Positions 24,573 to 31,852 of a DNA stretch of 64,000 nucleotides are shown piece after piece. The stretch covers positions 39,709-103,708 of the forward strand of contig JAJYVU010000002.1 in assembly GCA_021791875.1 (NCBI GenBank), given 5' to 3'. Position numbers and translations under genes: made by a program. Under the pieces are notes generated by a model, which saw only the letters and a list, made by a program, of their open reading frames with translations, was not told the origin of the DNA and searched no databases. How positions within the stretch are numbered: the first letter of the stretch is position 1; each line of letters opens with the position of its first letter. Origin of the DNA: Acidobacteriota bacterium (GTDB lineage Bacteria > Acidobacteriota > Terriglobia > Terriglobales > Acidobacteriaceae).

Positions 24573-27278
24573 CTACTCGCTGGCAGACGCGCGCAGGTAT
24601 TTTCCATCCAGATAGAACGTGGTGAGACCGTTGAGGTCCGTGCGGTAGGTGAGCACGTGCGCGTGGCCCAGTTCGTCGAGGACAGGCAAAGTGGGATGGC
24701 CGTATAGGTTGCGCGCGCCGACAGAGATGGCTGCGTATTGCGGATGGACCGCCGCCAGGAACGCGGGCGTGGTAGATGTGCGGCTGCCGTGATGGCCGAC
24801 CTTTAAGAAATTGGAACGCAGCCCGCCCTCGGCAATCATGCGGCGCTCGCTGGAGGCTTCCGCATCGCCTTCGAGCAACGCAGTTGTGCCTTTGTAGCGC
24901 AACTGCAAGACGAGCGAGCTGTCGTTAGTGTTCTTCGCCGTAGGAACGAAGTCGGCCGGCGGGGCGAGAACGCGGACATGGACGTTCCCGAAATCGAATT
25001 GATCGCCGGCCAAGTGCTGGCGGATGCTGACGTGCATGCGGCGTGCTTCGCGGAGCAATGCGTCGTAGGTGTACGTGGGATGGTTCTTGCCGATCCAGAG
25101 CTGATTGGGATGGAAATTGGCGATAACATCGGCCATGCCTCCAATGTGGTCAACATCGGTGTGTGTGACAGCGACAGCGTCAAGGCGGCGGATGCCAAGA
25201 GACCACAAAACGGGAGAGACGACATCCTCCCCCATATTGAAATGCGTTTCCGGCGATTTGCTTTCGAGGCCTCCGGCGTCGATGAGGAGGGTTTTGCCGC
25301 CGGGAGTGATGACGAGGAGTGAGTCGCCCTGGCCGACGTCGATGACAGCGATCTCGCATGCGTGAGGATCGTGATTCATGGGGCGCGGCCACAAGAGCAC
25401 AAGGACGCTGAGCCCCAGGCAGAGGGTGCCGAGCACAAGGCTATGGCGGCGCGAGCGCAGCATGACCATCGTGAGCGCCAACAGCAGCAGACAGCCGATG
25501 ATTTGCACGGGAAGTGGATCTGGAACGCGCCAGTTGCCAATGGGCCCACGGCCAAAGAACCGAATGAAGTACGAGACAACATGCAACAGGAATGCCGTCG
25601 CGGCGATGGGGATGACGGCCAGCGCAGGCAACAGGAGCACGGACAGCAGCGACGCGATCGCCAGCGGCAAGAGGATTCCGATCAGAGGAACGATGAAGAG
25701 GTTGAGCGGCAACCCGGCGATGGTGATGCGGTGGAAGGAAACGGCCATGGGCAGGGTCATGGCGGCTTCAATGGTAACTGTTACAGTCACAAGCTCGAGC
25801 AGGCCGAGGGCGATTCGCAAGGACCAGGGGACGAGGATGTTGGCCGCGCGTTTTCCGATGAGCGGCTTCACGCTGCGGATGACCAGGCGCAGCGTGACAC
25901 GAAACTGGGCAAGTTCTGGCGGCAGGGCCGGATCGAGTTGAATCAGGTTGAGGCGCCGCAGTGCGGAAAGGTAAGGCCCGAAGCTGCGCTCGATGATGGG
26001 AAGCGCAATGCCGGCGACGGCGAGAACGGCGAGCAGCGTCATCTGGAAGCCGGTATCCATGAGCGCCTCAGGCTGGATGGCGAGAATGACTAGCGCGGCA
26101 ACGCCGATGGCGTTCATGCGCTGCTTTTCGCGGAAGATGAGGCGCACGAGCAGGTAGAGAGAGACCATCCAGAGCGACCGCTGGACCGGTTGGCCCCACC
26201 CGGTGAATACCGCATAGCCAGAGGCGAGTGCGATGGTGATCGCGGTTGCCCAGAAGCGGTTGAGGCGCAGGCGGCGGGAGATCCAGAAGATGAGGCCGGA
26301 GAAGATGGCGAGATGGAGTCCAGAGACGACGAGGAGGTGGAAAGAGCCTGTCCGTTCAAAGCCGGTGCGCGTAGGGCCGGTAAGGTAAGTGCGGTCGCCG
26401 GTGACCATGGCTGTCAGCATGGAAGCGTCTTTGCGTGAGAGGCGGAGTAATGGAGGAAGGGAGAGATTGTGCGGATTTTCAGCAAAGTTCATCAGGCGCT
26501 CGCCTGCGGACTGTTGCCACGAGTGAATGCGACAGAGAGCCGTATCGCGCCAACTCATATCTCTTCCGGGAAGGATGGTGAATTGCGCGGCGCGGGTGCT
26601 GGCCTCTGCGCCGATGCCTTGCTGGCGCATGTAGGCGGCATCGCTCCACACGCCGGGGTCTCGATATTCCTCGGGCATATGGAGATTGCCGCTCCATTCA
26701 AGGTCCTCGCCGCAGTGAACAGCGCGAAAGGGAGCGTGGAGCGGCGCATAGACGCCGAGACGAAGGCCGACGGTGGCAGGCAGCGCGACTCCATTAATAT
26801 GTAACTGTTTCAGTTCCATATATTGGCTGTGCTCCTGTGTTGGCTTCCATTGGTAGAAGGCCTTGAATTCGGAAAAGCGCACGGCTCCAGCGGAGACGAC
26901 GACGCCCTCGATGAGGTCTTTGCCTGCGGGCTTGCGTCCTACTCGGTTCTGGTTACTGTATTCCACGAGCAGGGCGGGGTTTTCCGCCTGCGGCCAGACA
27001 ACGAGCTCCGCGCACCAGGCGCCCGCGAGCGCAAATAAGAGGAATGCCGTGATGAGCGCAAGGCGGAAGGAAATACGGGAAGCAGCCAAGGCGGCGACAG
27101 CCATCGCAACGGCGGCGATGAGAAGGAGCACGGGCTGGCGCCAGAAAAAAGTCGCAGAGAGAATGCCTGCGGCGAAGCCGGCAGCAGCAAGCAGCATCGG
27201 CGCCAATAGGGTGCCGGGCGGGGAAATGCGGCGATGAACTGGAGGGCCAAAGTCGCCGGTTTCAGTGAGATCTGGCAC
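24573..27278 (-). CDS. comEC: DNA internalisation channel ComEC/Rec2
   Basis: 901 residues. Forms the inner-membrane pore for single-stranded DNA in natural transformation. Order: two or three N-terminal spans with a DUF4131-like soluble region (about 30-250), the multi-span Competence domain (GSFHLLVVSGLHLAIFSGLI, TGFQMTLLAVLAVAGI, SFHRITIAGLPLNLFIVPLIG), and a C-terminal metallo-beta-lactamase-like domain from about 640 (VIDVGQGDSLLV, THTDVDHIGGM, EGDAEASSE, KVGHHGS). The metal motif reads THTDVDH, close to the usual HxHxDH but with the first His changed. It follows rlmD-like by 56 bases. Confidence 0.94.
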   Translation of the reverse strand: MPDLTETGDFGPPVHRRISPPGTLLAPMLLAAAGFAAGILSATFFWRQPVLLLIAAVAMAVAALAASRISFRLALITAFLLFALAGAWCAELVVWPQAENPALLVEYSNQNRVGRKPAGKDLIEGVVVSAGAVRFSEFKAFYQWKPTQEHSQYMELKQLHINGVALPATVGLRLGVYAPLHAPFRAVHCGEDLEWSGNLHMPEEYRDPGVWSDAAYMRQQGIGAEASTRAAQFTILPGRDMSWRDTALCRIHSWQQSAGERLMNFAENPHNLSLPPLLRLSRKDASMLTAMVTGDRTYLTGPTRTGFERTGSFHLLVVSGLHLAIFSGLIFWISRRLRLNRFWATAITIALASGYAVFTGWGQPVQRSLWMVSLYLLVRLIFREKQRMNAIGVAALVILAIQPEALMDTGFQMTLLAVLAVAGIALPIIERSFGPYLSALRRLNLIQLDPALPPELAQFRVTLRLVIRSVKPLIGKRAANILVPWSLRIALGLLELVTVTVTIEAAMTLPMAVSFHRITIAGLPLNLFIVPLIGILLPLAIASLLSVLLLPALAVIPIAATAFLLHVVSYFIRFFGRGPIGNWRVPDPLPVQIIGCLLLLALTMVMLRSRRHSLVLGTLCLGLSVLVLLWPRPMNHDPHACEIAVIDVGQGDSLLVITPGGKTLLIDAGGLESKSPETHFNMGEDVVSPVLWSLGIRRLDAVAVTHTDVDHIGGMADVIANFHPNQLWIGKNHPTYTYDALLREARRMHVSIRQHLAGDQFDFGNVHVRVLAPPADFVPTAKNTNDSSLVLQLRYKGTTALLEGDAEASSERRMIAEGGLRSNFLKVGHHGSRTSTTPAFLAAVHPQYAAISVGARNLYGHPTLPVLDELGHAHVLTYRTDLNGLTTFYLDGKYLRASASE

Positions 27279-27334
27279 TGCTGAATTTGCCTCCGGCTAG
27301 CTTCGAGCACTGCCGGAGAGCCGGAACAGAGGCG

Positions 27335-28609
27335 CTAGGCGAGCGACAGGTGCGCGATTGTTTCCAGATGAAACGTCTGCGGAAACAGGTCGATGAGCTG
27401 CAGTTTCCGCAGGCGGTAACCGGATTTTAGCAACGATGAGAGGTCGCGGGAGAGAGTTGCTGGGTCGCAGGAAACGTAAGTAACTTGCGGGGCACGGATG
27501 TTTGCGAGCAGCTCAGCCGCTTGCGTGCCTAGCCCGGCGCGGGGAGGGTCGAGGACGACGTAATCGGGAGTGGCGGCGGGTCTGTTTGCCGCGTTCTGGA
27601 GGAATTGAAGTGTAGTTTTGGCGAGGACGCGCTGGTTGGGGAGATTTGTGCGTAAATCGGTTACAGATGCAGGCGCGGCTTCGACGGCGACGACCTGGGA
27701 AAATGTGCGCGCGAGTTGACGGGCGAAGAGACCGACGCCAGCAAAGAGATCCCACGCAAGAGCGCCGCCGTGATGGTTGCAGACCTCCGCGACCATGTGG
27801 TCAATGAGGAAATGATTGACCTGGAAGAAGGAACCGAAGCTTACGCAGTAGGGTTCGCCCGCGGCGGTATAGACGAGGTGATTGGCACCCGCATGTGCAG
27901 CGAGAGTGGGGAAGCCTTTGCCTTTTGGGAGCGTGAAGGCGGCGCATCCAGCGACGGTGGGCACTGCGGCTTGCAGGGTGCGCCAGAGGTCATTGAGTTT
28001 GCGTGCAGCGGCGGAAGCATCGGAGTGCGTAAAGATGCTGATGAGCAACTTGCCGCCGGAGGGATCACTGAAGATCTCGATTTCACATGCCCAGGAAGAC
28101 AATTGCGGCGCGCACTCGTCCTGGAGTGTGTGCATGGCGTGATTGAGCGATGGATCTGCGATGGGACATTCGCGGATGGGAAGCAACTTGTGCGAGCGCC
28201 CGTGCAAATAGCCGAGAGCGAAAGGAATTTGCTGGATATGCAGGCGGATCCGGTTGCGGTAGCCGAGGGGTGCCGCAATGATAGCTTCGATTTCGGGAAT
28301 ATCTACCATGCGTGCGCGCTGGAGCGATTCGCGGAGAATGGCAGTTTTCATCCTCACCTGCTCTTCGTAGCTCGCGTGCTGATAATGGCATCCGCCGCAG
28401 ACGCCGTAGTGTTGGCATGCCGGCTGGACGCGCTGCGGCGAGGGCGTGAGAATCTGGGCGAGTCTTGCCTCCGCGTATGAGGATTTGCTGTGCTTCACCT
28501 CGGCTTCAATTACTTCACCTGGCAGGGTGAACGGGACGAAGATGGCTTTGCCTTCGTGACGGGCGAGGCCCGCGCCGCCGTAGATGGCCTTTTCGATTTC
28601 GAGCTTCAT
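27335..28609 (-). CDS. RNA (uracil-5-)-methyltransferase, TrmA/RlmD family
   Basis: 424 residues. S-adenosylmethionine-dependent methylation of a uracil in rRNA or tRNA. An N-terminal TRAM-like domain (residues 1-50) is followed by an iron-sulfur region CQHYGVCGGCHYQH with a further Cys in IRECPIAD. The catalytic domain has FFQVNHFL, DLFAGVGLFA (SAM site), VLDPPRAGL and SCDPATLSRDL with the nucleophilic Cys. RlmD (23S rRNA U1939) is likeliest, but RlmC or TrmA activity cannot be excluded. Start overlaps the upstream gene (ATGA). Confidence 0.9.
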   Translation of the reverse strand: MKLEIEKAIYGGAGLARHEGKAIFVPFTLPGEVIEAEVKHSKSSYAEARLAQILTPSPQRVQPACQHYGVCGGCHYQHASYEEQVRMKTAILRESLQRARMVDIPEIEAIIAAPLGYRNRIRLHIQQIPFALGYLHGRSHKLLPIRECPIADPSLNHAMHTLQDECAPQLSSWACEIEIFSDPSGGKLLISIFTHSDASAAARKLNDLWRTLQAAVPTVAGCAAFTLPKGKGFPTLAAHAGANHLVYTAAGEPYCVSFGSFFQVNHFLIDHMVAEVCNHHGGALAWDLFAGVGLFARQLARTFSQVVAVEAAPASVTDLRTNLPNQRVLAKTTLQFLQNAANRPAATPDYVVLDPPRAGLGTQAAELLANIRAPQVTYVSCDPATLSRDLSSLLKSGYRLRKLQLIDLFPQTFHLETIAHLSLA

Positions 28610-29310
28610 GCCTGGCTCATGTAGAAGAGGCTGAGGCGCGGGAGCTTGTGCTTGTCGACGAGGCGCTTGTGGAGGAACTGGGCTTCGATCTGGCGAATCT
28701 GCACGGCCTGCATGCGTCGGCGATAGGGAGCGAGTTCGCGTGCGCTTTCTTCCTTGAGGGCGATGAGGTCGGCTTCCGGCGTGGTGGCGAGGATGACGGT
28801 CATGAGCTTTTCTTCGAGCACGAGCAGGTTGCGTTCGAGGGATTCGAGGTCGTTGCCGACGGAGGGTGCTTCGGTAGCAAGTTCACGCAGGCGCAGGACG
28901 ACGTCGTGTGCGGTTTCGGCGGCGAGGCCTTCCAGTTGCGCAGCTTCGAGCGTGTCTGCGCACTGTGTGAGCCATGCGGCGATGCGCTGGTGTTCGAAGC
29001 CTTGTGCTTGCGTTGTGGCCGCAGGTTTGGCCATGCCGATGGATGCCTGCTGAATATCTTCGGCGGCTTCCATGACGGCCTGCGCACACCAGGCGAGACC
29101 GTTGACGCGGCGGGAAGAGCTTTTCGCGGGGCGTGATTCGTGCTTGTCGAAGGCTGCATCGATGCCGCGCAAAACGGCTTCGAGCGGCACCCCGGCATCG
29201 CGCCAGGTTTCAATCAACGCCCAGTCGAGCGTGGAGAGCAGGAGCAGGGTGCCGCGGCGGCGCTGGAAGTGCTCTTCGATCTCAGTGAAGTAGTTGAAGT
29301 AGTTCCGCAC
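28606..29310 (-). CDS. Conserved hypothetical protein, helical
   Basis: 234 residues, not recognised. N-terminal NYFNYFTEIEEHFQRRRG then LDWALIETWRDAGVPLEAVLRGID, which looks like a small helical domain. The rest is charged and heptad-like (ESLERNLLVLEEKL), probably coiled coil. No signal peptide or metal motif. It is coupled on both sides: 1 base after coaX and a 4-base overlap with the methyltransferase gene, so it is co-translated with cofactor and RNA-modification genes. Confidence 0.8.
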   Translation of the reverse strand: MRNYFNYFTEIEEHFQRRRGTLLLLSTLDWALIETWRDAGVPLEAVLRGIDAAFDKHESRPAKSSSRRVNGLAWCAQAVMEAAEDIQQASIGMAKPAATTQAQGFEHQRIAAWLTQCADTLEAAQLEGLAAETAHDVVLRLRELATEAPSVGNDLESLERNLLVLEEKLMTVILATTPEADLIALKEESARELAPYRRRMQAVQIRQIEAQFLHKRLVDKHKLPRLSLFYMSQA

Positions 29311-29311
29311 G

Positions 29312-30139
29312 CTAGCCCTGCTGCGCGCCGCGAGTGGGGTGCGCGCGGTCTTTGCTGACGCGGTTATTTTCGTAGACGATGCGGAGGCCTTCGAGCGTAA
29401 GCAGCTCGTTGACCTCAGTGATGTACTTGGACTCCGCGGCGAGCACGCTGGCGAGGCCGCCGGTGGCGATGCATTTTGTGTCCGGGCCGAGTTCGGCGAT
29501 CATGCGCTCGAGGATGGAGTCGACCAACCCGATGTGGCCCCAGAAGAGGCCAATCTGAAGATTGTCTATGGTGTTGGTGCCGATGATTTTTGTGGGCTTG
29601 CGAATTTCAACACGAGGCAGGCGCGCGGCGCGCGCAAAGAGTGCTTCGGCAGAAATGGTAAGGCCTGGTGCGATGGCTCCGCCGAGGAATTCGCCTTTGC
29701 GGGAGATGACATCGAAGTTGGTGGCGGTGCCGAAGTCAACGACGACGGTGGGCCCGCCATAGTGGCGAAAGGCGCCGATACAGTTGGCGACACGGTCGGC
29801 GCCGACCTCGGTGGGATTGTCCGTGAGGATGGGCAGGCCGGTTTTGACGCCGGGGCCGATGAAGAGCGGCCTGGTGGTGCAGTAGCGTTCGCAGAACTGG
29901 CGGAGGGTCCAGTCGAGGGGCGGCACAACGGAGGCAATGACGACGTCCTGGATGGAGGCAAAGGTGACGCCTTCACTTACGAGGAGGCTGCGAATGAGGA
30001 TGCCGTACTCATCAGCGGTTTGACCGTGACGGGTCTGGATGCGCCAAGTAGCGCGAAGATCGGCAGTGCTGCCGTCGTGGCGCAGGTTGTAGATGGCGAT
30101 GAGAGTGTTCGTGTTGTTGACGTTGAGTACGAGCAGCAT
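29312..30139 (-). CDS. coaX: Type III pantothenate kinase
   Basis: Phosphorylates pantothenate, the first step of coenzyme A synthesis. 275 residues. Motifs: GPGVKTGLPILTDNPTEVGADRVAN with the pantothenate-site Asp, VVDFGTATNFDVI, GGAIAPGLTISAEALF, and ATGGLA. The N-terminal phosphate motif is odd: it reads VLNVNNTNT where most CoaX have D-x-G-N-(T/S), so the usual Asp and Gly are both Asn. Codons there are AAC, so this is not a reading error of mine. Fifteen bases after birA. Confidence 0.92.
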   Translation of the reverse strand: MLLVLNVNNTNTLIAIYNLRHDGSTADLRATWRIQTRHGQTADEYGILIRSLLVSEGVTFASIQDVVIASVVPPLDWTLRQFCERYCTTRPLFIGPGVKTGLPILTDNPTEVGADRVANCIGAFRHYGGPTVVVDFGTATNFDVISRKGEFLGGAIAPGLTISAEALFARAARLPRVEIRKPTKIIGTNTIDNLQIGLFWGHIGLVDSILERMIAELGPDTKCIATGGLASVLAAESKYITEVNELLTLEGLRIVYENNRVSKDRAHPTRGAQQG

Positions 30140-30154
30140 CAGTGGTCTCCATCC

Positions 30155-30958
30155 TCAGAAATCGCGCACGCCGCCGGAGAAGACAGTGCGCAAACCTTGA
30201 GCCGTGCGCACACGTAGAAAGCCCCGTGCATCGAGGCCCTCTGTGACTCCGGTGAATCCTTCGCCTTCGTCGACGCGTACGCGTCTGCCGCGCACCCATG
30301 TGGACATTGCCTCGACGCGGTCGAGAATGCTGGACTGTCCGGCATCGCTGGTTGCAGGGTCGGACAGCGCGGATGTTTCGCGGTGCAGCGATTGTAGCAA
30401 AGCGATGAGGATTTCCTGGCGGGACCAGGGCAGGCCGGTTTCGATGAGCAGCGAAGTCGCAATCGGCGCGAGATCGGGTGAGAATGCGGGATGCAACACA
30501 TTGATGCCGATGCCGATGACCAGATAGCGGATGCGGGTGGCTTCGGCATTCATCTCAGTGAGGATGCCGCCGAATTTTCTTTTGCCGAGCATAAGATCAT
30601 TGGGCCAGCGGAGGTCGGTCTTGAGAGTGGTGACCTGTGCGATTGCATCCTGCGCCGCCAAGCCCGCGGCCAGTGAGAACCAGAGCGCATCTCCGGGAGC
30701 GATGGTAGGCCGCAGCAGGATACTGGCATAAATTCCGCAACCGGCCGGTGACTGCCATTGGTGCGAACTGCGTCCGCGTCCGGCGGTTTGCTCGTCGGCA
30801 AAGAAGACGCTGCCGTGCGGAGCGCCGTGTTCCCCGGCGGCCATGGCATGCGTGTTGGTGGAATGGATGGATGGGAAGAAATGCATTTGACCGGCGAAGG
30901 GCGTGTTTCTGAGGGCCGCGTCGATGGCCGCAGATTCGAAAATGGAGCCCAGAGTCAC
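30155..30958 (-). CDS. birA: Biotin-protein ligase (no DNA-binding domain)
   Basis: Attaches biotin to the carboxylase carrier protein via biotinyl-AMP. About 267 residues from a GTG at 30958, four bases after the nadC stop; the frame runs further upstream over nadC but reads there as low-quality sequence. Catalytic marks: IHSTNTHAMA, GRGRSSHQWQSP (biotinyl-AMP loop), RWPNDLMLGKRKFGGILTE, VIGIGINV, and a C-terminal SH3-like segment ending VFSGGVRDF. It lacks the N-terminal helix-turn-helix, so it is a ligase only, not a repressor. Confidence 0.9.
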   Translation of the reverse strand: MTLGSIFESAAIDAALRNTPFAGQMHFFPSIHSTNTHAMAAGEHGAPHGSVFFADEQTAGRGRSSHQWQSPAGCGIYASILLRPTIAPGDALWFSLAAGLAAQDAIAQVTTLKTDLRWPNDLMLGKRKFGGILTEMNAEATRIRYLVIGIGINVLHPAFSPDLAPIATSLLIETGLPWSRQEILIALLQSLHRETSALSDPATSDAGQSSILDRVEAMSTWVRGRRVRVDEGEGFTGVTEGLDARGFLRVRTAQGLRTVFSGGVRDF

Positions 30959-30962
30959 GGAA

Positions 30963-31847
30963 TTAGTAAATCTCCGCTGTGATGCGCATGCTGAGATCAG
31001 CAGCGGGCGCCGAGTGCGTGAGTGCGCCGACGGAAATGTAGTCGACGCCGGCCAGTGCGTACTTGCGGACGTTCTCAAGGTTGATGCCGCCGGAGGCTTC
31101 GATGGGAATTGGCAGATCGCGAGAGCGGACGGTGGCGACGGCTCTTTTGACTTCGGCAGGTGTCATGTTGTCGAGGAGGAGCGATTCGGCACCACTATTG
31201 ATCGCGAGTTCGAGTTCTTCCTGTGTGCGGACTTCGATGTCTATGGTCTGGCCAGGCTGGCGTTTTTTGTGGGCGCGCTCAAGGACTTTCTCGATGCCGC
31301 CGCCGAGGGAGATGTGGTTGTTCTTGATGAGGATACCGTCCGACAGGTCGAGGCGGTGATTTTCTCCTCCGCCGCAGCGGACAGCATACTTGTCGAGCAC
31401 GCGCAGGCCAGGAACGGTTTTGCGAGTGTCGAGGATGCGGGCCTTGGTTCCTTCGACGGAGTCGACGTACTTGCGCGTCATGGTGGCGATGCCGCTCATG
31501 CGCTGCATCAGATTGAGGATGACGCGTTCGCAGGCAAGGATGACGCGGGCGTTGTGACGAATGACGGCGATGGCCTGGCCTTCACGAACGCGCACGCCGT
31601 CGAAGATTTCCGGGTGGCTGATGATTTCGTAACGGCGATGCTTACGATTGTCGAGGTCGGCAAAAATATCGAGGAAGCGTGGAATGCAGCCGAGACCGGA
31701 GAGCACGAGATCCTGCCGCGCAATGACGGTGGCCGAGGCGCGGAGATCTGGATCGACGCTGACGTCGGTAGTGACATCGCGAGTGGCCTTGTCTTCTTTG
31801 AGAGCGGCTTCAAGAATGGCGCTGACGCGCTTGCTTTTCCAGTCCAT
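30963..31847 (-). CDS. nadC: Nicotinate-nucleotide pyrophosphorylase (quinolinate phosphoribosyltransferase)
   Basis: Converts quinolinate and PRPP to nicotinate mononucleotide in NAD synthesis. 294 residues. EDKATRDVTTD, the core ILDTRKTVPGLRVLDKYAVRCGG split by the binding Arg and Lys, NHRLDLSDGILIKNNH, and ASGGINLENVRKYALAGVDYISVG are all present. It starts 5 bases after valS and ends 4 bases before birA, which puts it in the same transcript. Confidence 0.96.
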   Translation of the reverse strand: MDWKSKRVSAILEAALKEDKATRDVTTDVSVDPDLRASATVIARQDLVLSGLGCIPRFLDIFADLDNRKHRRYEIISHPEIFDGVRVREGQAIAVIRHNARVILACERVILNLMQRMSGIATMTRKYVDSVEGTKARILDTRKTVPGLRVLDKYAVRCGGGENHRLDLSDGILIKNNHISLGGGIEKVLERAHKKRQPGQTIDIEVRTQEELELAINSGAESLLLDNMTPAEVKRAVATVRSRDLPIPIEASGGINLENVRKYALAGVDYISVGALTHSAPAADLSMRITAEIY

Positions 31848-31852
31848 GACGT

